Assembly (NCBI GenBank): GCA_963668605.1
Contig: OY764903.1
Coordinates: 5,766,001-5,830,000 of the forward strand
Source of the DNA: G963668605 sp963668605
Lineage (GTDB): Bacteria; Acidobacteriota; Terriglobia; Bryobacterales; Bryobacteraceae
Reading direction: 5' to 3'
DNA: 64,000 bases
The first letter of the stretch is position 1, and every line of letters starts with the position of its first letter. Below the pieces are notes generated by a model, which saw only the letters and a list, made by a program, of their open reading frames with translations, had not been told where the DNA came from and searched no databases. Shown piece after piece: positions 10,098 through 18,732 of this stretch. The position numbers and the translations under genes are program-made.

Positions 10098-10568
10098 CTA
10101 CGCCTGTTTTTCCGCGAGCGGACCGATCACGGGCAGCGCTACGCGCTCGTTATTGTAGGCCTTCCACATCATGTACAACCAGACCGCGAAGAACCCGAGG
10201 TTGAGCACCAGATGCAACAGGTTAATCATGCTGCCGAGCCAGAACGAAATGGCGTGCATCATGACGGAGAAAATCGCCAGACCGATAGAAACGGCGATCA
10301 AGGCGATGTTCAGAAAAATCGACTGGAAGGCGTGAAAACGCACGGCCTTATTCTGGTTGTACGGTGCCAGGACCAGAAATATGATGCCGGTGATCAGACC
10401 CAGCAGATAGCACAGCGCCGAAGCGACGTTGGTGTCCATGGCGCCGGCCGACGACGATGCAGGTCCGGGCGGGGGTGGAACCGAAGAGCTTTCGCTGCCC
10501 ATGGCGGAACCACACTTGGGGCAGAATCGTCCTTGCACTTCAGCGCCGCAGTTTGCACAGAATGCCAC
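10098..10568 (-). CDS. Zinc-ribbon, DUF4870-like small membrane protein
   Basis: A 156-aa protein, if the GTG at 10568 is used. That start is preceded by a strong GGAGGTGA site at 10571-10578, whereas the longer ATG start at 10610 lacks one. The first 25 residues form a CxxC...CxxC zinc ribbon (CANCG, CPKCG). A short Pro/Ser linker follows, then three to four hydrophobic segments typical of DUF4870-type membrane proteins (ALCYLLGLITGIIFLVL, IFLNIALIAVSIGLAIF, FFAVWLYMMW). Function is unknown. The downstream POTRA/HEAT gene is 6 bases away and likely in the same transcript. Confidence 0.75.
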   Translation of the reverse strand: MAFCANCGAEVQGRFCPKCGSAMGSESSSVPPPPGPASSSAGAMDTNVASALCYLLGLITGIIFLVLAPYNQNKAVRFHAFQSIFLNIALIAVSIGLAIFSVMMHAISFWLGSMINLLHLVLNLGFFAVWLYMMWKAYNNERVALPVIGPLAEKQA

Positions 10569-10737
10569 ACTCACCTCCGAAAGATCTTGATGCAACAGAT
10601 TACAATGCAACAGCCGGTTCTACTTTATCCCGATGTACGAATTCGCGCAAGCGGAATCTTCGCTCGGCCCGGTAGCGCTCGCCGCGAGGGTGGCGAACAA
10701 AAGACGAATGCGATACACTCATCCCGTGACCGATCCC

Positions 10738-11157
10738 ATGAGCAAGATAATTTCGGACTACCAGAAGTGGAAGCAGCAAGGCAAGGACCTGCAATCCCAG
10801 GCCCGGCAGGCTATGGAGGTGAGGTTTTCCGAGTTGCTCTCGGAAGCCGTCCAACTCGCCGAGGAATATCGCGCGGATTTTGGCGCGCAACTCAAGCCGC
10901 CGTCCAGCGTGACTGCATTCCGCTATAAGGCAGGTCCCAAACCGAAAGCCAAGAAGGTGCCGAAGCCTGTCGCGTCCGAACCTCGACCGGAACCTGTTCC
11001 CGAAATGCCGGCACGTAAGCTGGCGGGTCTGCAAAAACGCCTGGCAACGGCCCAAAGGAAACTTGAGGAGGCCAAAGCCGCCGGCTCCCCAACACGCGAC
11101 TGGGAAGACAAGATCTACGAAATCGAAGACGAGTTGCACCCCGCCGGCCAAAGCTGA
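10738..11157 (+). CDS. Hypothetical coiled-coil protein
   Basis: A 139-aa charged soluble protein with no recognised domain. The N-terminal helix (MSKIISDYQKWKQQGKDLQ) is followed by a Lys/Pro-rich linker (GPKPKAKKVPKPV) and a C-terminal heptad-like coiled coil (LQKRLATAQRKLEEAKAAG) ending in an acidic helix. The reading frame extends upstream to 10633, but the MSKII start gives a compact protein without an odd basic extension. It lies divergently from the zinc-ribbon gene. It may be a DNA- or RNA-associated structural protein, but this is not shown. Confidence 0.6.
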   Translation: MSKIISDYQKWKQQGKDLQSQARQAMEVRFSELLSEAVQLAEEYRADFGAQLKPPSSVTAFRYKAGPKPKAKKVPKPVASEPRPEPVPEMPARKLAGLQKRLATAQRKLEEAKAAGSPTRDWEDKIYEIEDELHPAGQS

Positions 11158-11350
11158 TGGGCGGTTGGTCCCGCGAATAGGGTTACCAGGAACGCAGCAG
11201 ACGGCCGTCCAGATCAGCGAAGCCGATGAAGGCGCCGCTGGGGTAGAGATGGTCAACATTTTCGAGGATCACTGACCTCATCGATCAAGTCGCGGTCACG
11301 ACGCTCCTTTGATTTCACCCGGTAAACTTCAAGATGTGATCTCTGTGGAC

Positions 11351-11379
11351 TTGCCCTTCCGGAATCAGCCGCTTATACT
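11351..11379 (+). promoter_or_regulatory. Candidate sigma-70 promoter upstream of isomerase-like gene
   Basis: TTGCCC (11351-11356) and TATACT (11374-11379) are 17 bases apart. Transcription would start close to the ATG at 11390, giving a very short leader or a leaderless message. This supports the internal ATG rather than the upstream codon at 11309. Confidence 0.4.
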
Positions 11380-11389
11380 GCCGATCAGT

Positions 11390-12823
11390 ATGAGCAACGG
11401 ACCAAGTGTGCTGAGCCGGAGAAAGGTCTACCGCGGGCGAGTCGGAGTGTTTGGCATCGGACTGGCGGCGTATTGGCCGCAATTTCCGGGTTTGAAGACA
11501 CGGCTTGAGGGATATCAGCGCGAGGTGGAAGAACATCTTGCGGGATTTGGCGTCGACGTCGTTTCGGTGGGACTGGTCGACACCGCACCCGCGGCCGCGG
11601 AGGCTGGACGGCGCTTTGCGGGAGCCGGTCTCGATCTGATCATCTGCTACATCGGAACGTACGCGACCTCTTCTCAAGTACTGCCCGTGGTGCAAGGCTG
11701 CAAACTACCGGTGCTGGTGCTGAACCTGCAGCCCGTAGCCGCATTGGACTACGAAAACACGGACACCGGCGAGTGGCTGGCCAACTGCTCGACATGCTGC
11801 GCTCCGGAGATCTCGAATGCGTTTGCGCGGGCGCGTGTGCAATTCCGCGTGGTCTCTGGCACGCTGCGCGACGATGCCGGAGCGTGGAAAGGGATCGAAG
11901 AGTGGTGCTGCGCGGCGAGGGTGGCGAGTGCACTGCGCAGCAGCCGCATCGGATTCCTCGGCCACACATATCCAGGCATGCTCGACATGTACTCGGACCT
12001 GACCATGGTGACGGCGCAAACGGGCGCCCATATCGAAGTGCTGGAGATGTGCGACCTCGATGCCTGCGTCGAAGCCGCGACCGGTGCGGAGATTGAAAGA
12101 AAGCTGGAATTGACGCGCGAGATTTTCACGCTGGAAAACGTTGGCGACGCGGAACTGCAATGGGCGGCGCGCGTAGCGGCAGGGCTGGACAGGCTGGTCG
12201 AGAAGTTTGACCTGGATGGGCTGACCTACTACTACCGGGGCCTGAACGGAAACCGTTACGAACAACTCGGAGCCGGCGTCATTCTCGGGAACTCGCTGCT
12301 GACGGCGCGCGGCGTGCCAGCCAGCGGTGAAGGCGACCTGAAAACCTGCCTGGCGATGATGATCCTCGACCGCATGGATGCGGGCGGCTCATTCACGGAG
12401 TTCTACGCGATGGACCTGCGTGAGGACTTCGTGTTGATGGGCCATGACGGCCCGGCTCATTTGGCTATTAGTAGCCGAAAACCGGTGCTGCGCGGGATGG
12501 AGCTGTATCACGGCAAGCGCGGGCACGGGGTGAGTGTCGAGTTCAGTGTTCGAAGCGGACCGGTGACGCTGCTGGCTATGACTCAGACAGCGGACGGCCG
12601 GTTGAAGATGGTGACGGCGGAAGGCGAATCGGAGCCAGGGCCGATTCTACGAATTGGAAATACGAACTCGCGCTTGCGGTTCGCGCCGGGTCCGCGGGAA
12701 TTTGTGAACCAGTGGTGCAAGCAGGGTCCTACGCACCACTGTGCTTTAGGGGTTGGGCACGTTCAGACGACGGTTGCCAAACTGGGCGAACTCATTCAGA
12801 CCGAGGTCACCGCCGTTTGCTGA
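11390..12823 (+). CDS. L-arabinose/L-fucose isomerase-like family protein
   Basis: A 477-aa protein of the AraA/FucI fold. The N-terminal Rossmann-like half (RVGVFGIGLAAYWPQF, then DLIICYIGTYATSSQVLPV) is followed by the C-terminal catalytic barrel. Likely metal ligands are the Glu of ASGEGDLKT and the His of LMGHDGPAHL, equivalent to conserved residues of arabinose isomerase; FYAMD before them is also typical. The true substrate is uncertain because this family includes many uncharacterised isomerases. ATG 11390 is preferred over 11309 because a promoter-like element (11351-11379) lies between them. No sugar kinase or transporter is adjacent. Confidence 0.75.
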   Translation: MSNGPSVLSRRKVYRGRVGVFGIGLAAYWPQFPGLKTRLEGYQREVEEHLAGFGVDVVSVGLVDTAPAAAEAGRRFAGAGLDLIICYIGTYATSSQVLPVVQGCKLPVLVLNLQPVAALDYENTDTGEWLANCSTCCAPEISNAFARARVQFRVVSGTLRDDAGAWKGIEEWCCAARVASALRSSRIGFLGHTYPGMLDMYSDLTMVTAQTGAHIEVLEMCDLDACVEAATGAEIERKLELTREIFTLENVGDAELQWAARVAAGLDRLVEKFDLDGLTYYYRGLNGNRYEQLGAGVILGNSLLTARGVPASGEGDLKTCLAMMILDRMDAGGSFTEFYAMDLREDFVLMGHDGPAHLAISSRKPVLRGMELYHGKRGHGVSVEFSVRSGPVTLLAMTQTADGRLKMVTAEGESEPGPILRIGNTNSRLRFAPGPREFVNQWCKQGPTHHCALGVGHVQTTVAKLGELIQTEVTAVC

Positions 12824-13399
12824 CGGCGAAGGGAAGGAAAGGGAGACAATTCGGACGTTAGTGCAAGCCAAGCTGTTCTTGTGCGTGCTACTGATCGCCG
12901 GGGCGGGCTTTGCCACTCACTCCACCGGAACCACGACGTAGGGCGCCTCGATCTCCAAACGGCGATAGTTGCGCCCACTTCCCACCGATCGCTTCGACGA
13001 AGCACATGAGTTCCCAATTGGAATCGATGCATCTTCCGGGAATCCGTGCCGCGAAGAGTCTGCGTCGAGCGTCGTGGGCCATCTGATTAGTGAGATGGTC
13101 CTCAGCCCACATCACGCCCACTCGCGGGCCGTTAACCTCCAAACACTCACTCTTGATCCGAGCGCCCCGGGGCTGCGGTCACTGACCGCACGCACGCATG
13201 GGCTGTAGTTTTTCCGCAAAACGCACTACGGTTTGTTACGCCGTGTCAACGCAAGGACGAGTGCGAAGTCCGAAAGGCGTTCGCCGGAACATTAGTTTCA
13301 GACAAAACTATCGCTTGACGGACCTTCAGCCGATCTTTAACAATGAAGTTTGGGTATCATAGACCTGGACCTGATATCCGGCTCGGCAAACAGACCGTA
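12824..13399 (+). other. Intergenic region without a supportable gene
   Basis: About 576 bases. An 84-codon minus-strand frame (12888-13142) has no recognisable domain, no ribosome-binding site and a TTG start, so it is not called. The region holds two adjacent perfect palindromes (13164-13173 and 13174-13190), described separately, and a short T-run at about 13208. Confidence 0.5.
13164..13190. promoter_or_regulatory. Two adjacent perfect inverted repeats
   Basis: GCCCCGGGGC at 13164-13173 is directly followed by TGCGGTCACTGACCGCA at 13174-13190, which has an 8-bp stem around one base. A TTTTT run begins about 15 bases later. It could be an operator or a poor terminator of the isomerase-like gene. 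Confidence 0.35.
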
Positions 13400-14551
13400 A
13401 TGCACCAAAAATATTTTTCTCTCCTCTCGGTTGGCTTTTTCTTGACCATAGCGGAGTTGGTCGCCGCGACGCCGCCTGCCCGCAAAGTGGTCGGCCCTGT
13501 GCAGCCGGCAAAGAAATCCGTGGCACGCCCGGCGGCGAAGACAGTGCGAAAGCGGCCGGCGCCGGCGCCGCGCGTATCACCCGCCGCTGCGGCGATTTCG
13601 GAAGATCAGATCGACGGCGAGGATCTGATGGTGCGGCGTGCGGCCGTCGATGCACTGGGTCCGCGCAACGGAACCGTGGTCGCGATGGATCCCCAAACCG
13701 GGCGCGTGTTGACCATCGTCAATCAGAAGATGGCCTTGAAAAGCGGCTTCCGGCCTTGCTCGACGATCAAGCTGGTCGCTGCACTGGCCGGGTTGAGCGA
13801 AGGCATGATCGACCGCAACACCAGACTGGCTCTGAGCCGGCGCGTCAGTATGGACCTCACCGAAGCTCTAGCGCACTCGAACAATCCCTATTTCGCGCAA
13901 TTGGGCGTGCGGCTCGGCTATGAGCGCATCAGCTATTATGCGAAGCTTCTCGGATTGGGCGAAAAGGCGGGCTTGGACATCGAAGGCGAAGAGCCGGGCA
14001 TCTTTCCCGCGGCGCCTGCCGAAGGCGGGATGGGCATGATGACGAGCTTCGGCATCGGCATCAACCTTACGCCCCTCGAACTGGCCTCGCTGTTGGGAGC
14101 GATTTCGAACGGCGGCACGATGTACTATCTGCAGCACCCGCGTTCGCAGGAGGCGATCGACAGCTTTGTCCCGCGCGTCAAACGGCACCTCGACATCCAG
14201 CCGTTCATACCGGAGCTGAAGCCCGGGATGCTGGGCGCCGTCGAGTATGGGACCGCGCGAGCGGCGGCTTATAACCCCAATGAGCCGATCTTCGGTAAGA
14301 CGGGTTCGTGCAGCGACTACCAGTACGCCAACGGGCGATTGGGCTGGTTTGGCGCGTTCAACGAGGCCGGAAAGAAGAAGCTGGTCGTTGTGGTCGTGCT
14401 GACGGGTGGTACCAAATCGGTTAGCGGCCCGACGGCATCGGCCGTGGCAGGCAGCATCTTCAAGACACTTTCGCAGAGCAACTTCTATGCCCAGGCACAG
14501 GGTTTCTCGCCAGCCTCGATGGCCGGCTCCGGGTCCTGCTGCTCGCAGTAA
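13400..14551 (+). CDS. Exported penicillin-binding transpeptidase-like protein
   Basis: A 383-aa serine acyltransferase of the PBP/class D beta-lactamase fold. A signal peptide (MHQKYFSLLSVGFFLTIAELVAA) is followed by an Ala/Pro/Lys-rich linker to about residue 65. The catalytic domain has all three motifs: SxxK in CSTIKL (about residue 121), SxN in HSNNPYF (about 156) and KTG in GKTGSCSDY (about 304). Class D-like GTVVAMDPQTGRVL precedes the active Ser. The protein lacks the N-terminal pedestal of high-mass PBPs, so it is a small transpeptidase, carboxypeptidase or beta-lactamase-like enzyme. Start 13400 was chosen over 13343 because it begins the signal peptide. The C-terminal CC pair (GSCCSQ) is unusual. 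Confidence 0.85.
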   Translation: MHQKYFSLLSVGFFLTIAELVAATPPARKVVGPVQPAKKSVARPAAKTVRKRPAPAPRVSPAAAAISEDQIDGEDLMVRRAAVDALGPRNGTVVAMDPQTGRVLTIVNQKMALKSGFRPCSTIKLVAALAGLSEGMIDRNTRLALSRRVSMDLTEALAHSNNPYFAQLGVRLGYERISYYAKLLGLGEKAGLDIEGEEPGIFPAAPAEGGMGMMTSFGIGINLTPLELASLLGAISNGGTMYYLQHPRSQEAIDSFVPRVKRHLDIQPFIPELKPGMLGAVEYGTARAAAYNPNEPIFGKTGSCSDYQYANGRLGWFGAFNEAGKKKLVVVVVLTGGTKSVSGPTASAVAGSIFKTLSQSNFYAQAQGFSPASMAGSGSCCSQ

Positions 14552-15499
14552 TCAGAGTGCAAACGCTTCGATTTCGTGCGCTTCCTCGTCGCTGAGGCGA
14601 AACTCTAGCGCTCCCACCACACCGGCGGTCTGGCTGGCCGAACGCATTCCGACGATGGCCGCGGTAACAGCAGGGTTGCGCAGCGTCCAGGCGATAGCCA
14701 CTTCACCGGCAGTGCGTCCGTGGCGGCCGCCAATCTGTTTCAATAGTTCCGCCAGTTCGAGATTGCGCGAGAGCTTCGGCTCCTGGAACGGAGCCGTGTT
14801 GCGGCGAAAGTCGTCGGCGGGCATGGCGGCCACGCGCTCCTTGGTCATGGCGCCGCTGAGCAGGCCGGACTTCATCGGTGAATAGACCAGGACGCCAATT
14901 CCATGCTGCCGGGCATAGGGCAACGTCGCCTCTTCGACCTCGCGCGAGAGCAGCGAATAAGGCGGCTGCAGCGACGTAACCGGCGCAATGCGGCGCGCGC
15001 GTTCCAGGTGCTCCACGCTGAAGTTCGAGACGCCGATCCAGCGTACCTTGCCCTCACGCTGGAGTTCGGCCATCGCGGTCCAGCCCTCTTCGACATCCTC
15101 GTCGGGTTCGGGCCAGTGGATCTGATACAAATCGATCACGTCCAGCTTGAGGCGGCGCAGGCTGGCTTCAAGTTCCAGGCGCACGGAATCGCGCTTCAAC
15201 GACTTATAGATCTGCCGGTTCTCGTCCCAGCGCCGCGCGCACTTCGTGAATACGTAGGGACGCTTGGAGCGGCCGGCGAGCGCGCGCCCAACCACCTCTT
15301 CGGAATGGCCGAGACCGTACACCGCTGCCGTGTCGATCCAGTTGATGCCGGCATCGAGAGCCGCATGGATGGCGGCGATCGATTCGTTGTCGTCCTGTGC
15401 GCCCCAGGCGAACTTCCAGCCCGCCCCGCCCATCGCCCAGGCGCCCACGCCGATCGGTGTGAGCCTCATGTCGCTATTGCCGAGTTGTTTGGTCTGCAT
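14552..15499 (-). CDS. Aldo/keto reductase
   Basis: A 315-aa NADPH-dependent oxidoreductase with a TIM-barrel fold. The catalytic tetrad is present: Asp and Tyr in WIDTAAVYGLGHSEE (about residues 53-67), Lys in FTKCARRW, and His in YQIHWPEPDED. The C-terminal cofactor region (VTAAIVGMRSASQTAGVV) is typical of the AKR subfamily with general aldehyde substrates. The start at 15499 (MQTKQLGNS) matches the family N-terminus; the longer frame to 15544 adds an unlikely tail. It converges with the transpeptidase gene, with no gap between the two stops. Confidence 0.9.
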   Translation of the reverse strand: MQTKQLGNSDMRLTPIGVGAWAMGGAGWKFAWGAQDDNESIAAIHAALDAGINWIDTAAVYGLGHSEEVVGRALAGRSKRPYVFTKCARRWDENRQIYKSLKRDSVRLELEASLRRLKLDVIDLYQIHWPEPDEDVEEGWTAMAELQREGKVRWIGVSNFSVEHLERARRIAPVTSLQPPYSLLSREVEEATLPYARQHGIGVLVYSPMKSGLLSGAMTKERVAAMPADDFRRNTAPFQEPKLSRNLELAELLKQIGGRHGRTAGEVAIAWTLRNPAVTAAIVGMRSASQTAGVVGALEFRLSDEEAHEIEAFAL

Positions 15500-15606
15500 A
15501 GGGAGAACTTCTATTTTAGCGGTATGACTGCTTTTCTCAAACATGTTCGCTTCCGGACGATAAGTACAATGTCACCCCGTACTCCCAGCAGATCGGAGAA
15601 AAACCA

Positions 15607-16632
15607 ATGGCCCTGTTGTCACTGCGCAAGTCGCTATCCGAACATGAGCAGATGCAGAATCTTCTACTTGCAGCCCTAGCCGCGCAGCGGACAACCTTCG
15701 GCGTGCTGGAGAGTTGCACGTTGGAGTTGGACAAGGAGGCAGCGCAGCAATTGCGGGAATTCCTGTCCACAACCGGGGCGGCGCTCAATCAGACAGTGGA
15801 ACCCGAGATCCTGCAAAGCGCCGGGACGGGCTTTCAAAGGGAGTGGAAGCACTACTACCAATGCAGCGCTGCGAAGTTAGAGGCGATACGCGAGGAGTTG
15901 GCGGAGACCGTACAAGTCCTGCAGGAGACAATCGCCAGCCTGGAGAGCGGCCAGGAGGGCAGTACGGAAGGCCGCATGAAAAAGGAATTGAGTTCATTGC
16001 GGGGGCTCTCAGAGAGCGACGATCTCGCGGCGTTGCGCGCTGGCGTGCGGCGTTGCATCGTGACGATGTTCGAGTGCCTGGACGATCTGCGCAAGGAGCG
16101 CTGCAGTCTGGTCACGCACCTTCGGGATGAGATTCGTACGCTGCAAAAAAATCTCAGCCGGGCCGAACACGCTGCGGCGACCGACGACCTCACCGGTCTC
16201 TCGAATCGCAGGGAATTGGAGCGCCGGGTCTCCAACATGCTGCAGACAGGACAGTCGTTCACTGTGCTGTATGTCTGGTTGTCGAATATGAAATCGGTGG
16301 AGCGCGAGGAGGATAGACGGCTGTCGGAGCATCTGGTGCTCGCTTTCGCCGCGGAACTCGCGCGAGCGCTGCCCAAGGGGAGTGTGCTCGGCCGCTGGAG
16401 CGATGATGAGTTCTGCGCAGTTCTCGATTTGGACATGCCCACAGCGATCACTTTGTCGCGGCAATTGACCAAGCAGTTGAGCGGCGAAAACGCCGCGCGA
16501 GAACAAGGCAAGACACGCAGGATCGCCCTGCAACCCCGCTTCGGAGTCTTAGAATCGGCGGAGCACGAGAATTCGGAGCGTTTCTTATTTCGTGCGGACC
16601 GGCTCACCAAAGCGATTCAAGCGGGCGGATAA
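15607..16632 (+). CDS. GGDEF-like protein with degenerate active site
   Basis: A 341-aa protein. The first 190 residues are helical with no known domain, rich in Glu and Leu and possibly coiled-coil, ending in LQKNLSRAEHAAA. A GGDEF-type domain starts at ATDDLTGLSNRRELERR, but the expected signature is replaced by WSDDEF and the metal-binding Asp of the LDIDxFK segment is absent (VLYVWLSNMK). It is therefore probably not an active diguanylate cyclase and may bind nucleotide or a partner. A GGAG site precedes the ATG. The radical SAM gene follows within 32 bases, so co-transcription is likely; PilZ and GT2 genes lie further downstream. Confidence 0.8.
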   Translation: MALLSLRKSLSEHEQMQNLLLAALAAQRTTFGVLESCTLELDKEAAQQLREFLSTTGAALNQTVEPEILQSAGTGFQREWKHYYQCSAAKLEAIREELAETVQVLQETIASLESGQEGSTEGRMKKELSSLRGLSESDDLAALRAGVRRCIVTMFECLDDLRKERCSLVTHLRDEIRTLQKNLSRAEHAAATDDLTGLSNRRELERRVSNMLQTGQSFTVLYVWLSNMKSVEREEDRRLSEHLVLAFAAELARALPKGSVLGRWSDDEFCAVLDLDMPTAITLSRQLTKQLSGENAAREQGKTRRIALQPRFGVLESAEHENSERFLFRADRLTKAIQAGG

Positions 16633-16663
16633 CGCTGGCCCACAAATTGCACGTTGTAAGGTC

Positions 16664-17770
16664 ATGCACGGACATGGAACGAGCGTAGAGTACCGGCCGA
16701 GACTGGTCTTCTGGGAGCTTACAACTGGTTGCAACTTAAGGTGCATTCACTGCCGGGCGAGCGCTACTGAACTTATGTCCCCCGACGATTTGAGTTATGG
16801 GGAATGCTGTGGCATTATCGACCAACTTGCGGCATATGCCCCAATGATTCTGGTTTTAAGCGGCGGCGAACCACTTTGGCGTCGCGATGTGTTTGATTTG
16901 GCGCAACGGGCAAAAAGCCGTGGGATTCGCGTGGCTCTGGCTACAAACGGCACGCTTGTCGACGAAACGATGGCTCAGCGGATCTATGATGCTGGAATTC
17001 AACGGGTTGCGATCAGCCTCGACGGCGCGGACCGAATCACGCACGATACCTTTCGTGGCCACGAGGGTGCCTTTGACGCTGCAATCCGCGGCCTGAAATG
17101 CCTCCAGGCTTTGGGTGTTTCCACCCAGATCAACACGACAGTCTCGCACCACAACGCACATCAATTGCCAGAGATCATGAATCTCGCCGAGAGCCTGGGC
17201 GTCGTGGCCTTCCATACGTTTCTGCTGGTTCCGGTCGGATGTGGGTTGACGATCAGCGAAGAGCAAACGGTGGGGGGAGCGGAGGCCGAGGAGATTCTGA
17301 ACTGGTTCTATGACCGCTCACTCGAAACGAAGATGGAGTTGAAAGCGACCTGCGCGCCGCACTATTACCGTATTGTGCGGCAGCGGCGTGTCGCGGCGCG
17401 CAAGTCCGGCGAAACGCTCGCGGAGCTTCCAGCGCATGGCATGAATGCAATGACCCGCGGTTGCCTGGCCGGACAAGGCGTGTGCTTTATCTCCCACCGT
17501 GGCGAAATCTTCCCGTGCGGCTATCTGCCCATAGCGGCCGGCGACCTGCGACGACAGAAGTTTCAAGAGATCTGGGACCACGCCGAAATCTTCCAGACTT
17601 TCCGGAGCGCTGGCAAGTTGGAAGGCAAGTGCGGCATCTGCGAGTTCAAGCAAGTCTGCATGGGATGCCGTGCGCGAGCCTACGGCGTCACAGGAAATTA
17701 CCTTGCCGAGGAGCCTTTCTGTATCTATGAACCGCACTCGGCTCATAGCCACGCAGGCAAACACACCTGA
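16664..17770 (+). CDS. Radical SAM/SPASM protein, AhbD- or heme-maturation-like
   Basis: A 368-aa enzyme. The SAM-cluster motif CNLRCIHC sits at about residue 24 within FWELTTGCNLRCIHCRASA, a context resembling heme-b synthase AhbD and related peptide-modifying enzymes. LSGGEP follows. The C-terminal SPASM-like region is Cys-rich (CLAGQGVC, FPCGY, CGICEFKQVCMGC, EEPFC), suggesting auxiliary Fe-S clusters. Start 16664 follows an AAGG site and gives the usual family length. A hydrogenase-protease-like gene begins 10 bases after the stop. No other alternative-heme genes are in the window, so AhbD is only one option; maturation of another cofactor or peptide is equally possible. Confidence 0.8.
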   Translation: MHGHGTSVEYRPRLVFWELTTGCNLRCIHCRASATELMSPDDLSYGECCGIIDQLAAYAPMILVLSGGEPLWRRDVFDLAQRAKSRGIRVALATNGTLVDETMAQRIYDAGIQRVAISLDGADRITHDTFRGHEGAFDAAIRGLKCLQALGVSTQINTTVSHHNAHQLPEIMNLAESLGVVAFHTFLLVPVGCGLTISEEQTVGGAEAEEILNWFYDRSLETKMELKATCAPHYYRIVRQRRVAARKSGETLAELPAHGMNAMTRGCLAGQGVCFISHRGEIFPCGYLPIAAGDLRRQKFQEIWDHAEIFQTFRSAGKLEGKCGICEFKQVCMGCRARAYGVTGNYLAEEPFCIYEPHSAHSHAGKHT

Positions 17771-17780
17771 TCCCGCCAGC

Positions 17781-18218
17781 ATGCCTGAAATGGACAAGAT
17801 CCTGTTTGCGATTGGTAACCGGTTTCGCCGGGACGACGGTGCTGCTGGCCGGGTTGTTGAGTTGTTGGGGCCGGTCGAAGGCGTTACTGTGCATCAAATC
17901 ATGCAGTTAGCCCCGGAGTTGGCCTGTGACATGGCGGCCGCACGGGCCGTCGTGTTCCTCGACGCGGCATTGGGCCCCGGTCCGGTGCGACTCGAGCGGA
18001 TTCACGGTGGCGCCGCCTCGCGCGCTCCGATCGGCCACGCTATCAGCCCCGAGGAAGTCGTGGCGCTCGCGGAGTCGCTCTTCGGCTTCAGCGGCGCAGC
18101 TTGGATCTGCCCCGTTCCCGGCGACGACTTCGCGGACGGAGAGGGCCTCTCCGAGACGGCGGAGGCGAACGCGAGGGTGGCTTCGGAGCTTCTCCTAAGG
18201 TATTTCACTGAGCGGTAG
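17781..18218 (+). CDS. Hydrogenase maturation protease (M52)-like protein
   Basis: A 145-aa protein like HyaD/HybD, the endopeptidases that trim the large subunit of [NiFe] hydrogenases after nickel insertion. The N-terminal motif FAIGNRFRRDDGAAGRVV (residues about 7-24) contains the nickel-contacting Asp; VVFLDAAL holds the second Asp and HAISPEEVV a likely His. The gene follows the radical SAM gene by 10 bases. No hydrogenase subunits are in the window, so its target is elsewhere or it has another substrate. Alternative starts are 17727 (overlapping the upstream gene) and 17790. Confidence 0.75.
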   Translation: MPEMDKILFAIGNRFRRDDGAAGRVVELLGPVEGVTVHQIMQLAPELACDMAAARAVVFLDAALGPGPVRLERIHGGAASRAPIGHAISPEEVVALAESLFGFSGAAWICPVPGDDFADGEGLSETAEANARVASELLLRYFTER

Positions 18219-18284
18219 AAAAAACGCCCGCAAACTCTAAAGCTTTCCCCTTATACTGCCGAAGAGGCCTATGAAACGGCAAGT

Positions 18285-18656
18285 ATGACCAAACCAGGCC
18301 AACTCGAGCGCCGCTCCGAACCGCGATTGTTGTGTTCCGATCTGGTCACAGTCGAGTGGATCGATCAGACCGGCGCTGAGCGCAAGGAGATCGCCAATCT
18401 CGAAGATATTTCCGCGCATGGCGTCTGCCTCCAAACCGGCTCTGAGATTCCTGCGGGCACCGAAGTCCGGATTACAGCCGGCAATTCGCATCTACGCGGC
18501 GGCGCGCGCTACTGCCGCGAGGACGAATTGGGCTGGTATGTTGGGGTTCAAATGGAGCCCGGCTCGGAGTGGTCGGAGCGGTCGTTTCAACCCAAGCATC
18601 TGCTGGATCCGCGCTTGCTGCTCGTCGACAGAGTGTTGCGCAACCTCAAAACCTAG
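18285..18656 (+). CDS. PilZ domain protein
   Basis: A 123-aa single-domain protein. It shows the two c-di-GMP-binding signatures: RRSEPR at residues 9-14 and DISAHGVCL at about 42-50 (D/NxSxxG type). The rest is a beta-barrel with GWYVGVQM. It probably binds c-di-GMP and acts on a partner. The cellulose-synthase-like GT2 gene begins 188 bases downstream and lacks a PilZ domain of its own, so this protein is a plausible regulator of that enzyme. A TATACT element at about 18252 may be a -10 box. Confidence 0.85.
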   Translation: MTKPGQLERRSEPRLLCSDLVTVEWIDQTGAERKEIANLEDISAHGVCLQTGSEIPAGTEVRITAGNSHLRGGARYCREDELGWYVGVQMEPGSEWSERSFQPKHLLDPRLLLVDRVLRNLKT

Positions 18657-18732
18657 TGTTTGCACCCCGCAAGGTTGAGGAAATTTAAGGACCAATCTGG
18701 TCGAAACGATGTAAAATGAAGGGGTAACAATC

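Noticed and set aside
12888..13142. 84-codon minus-strand frame in a spacer
   Set aside because: TTG start, no ribosome site and no recognised domain. It may be a gene relic but cannot be supported.
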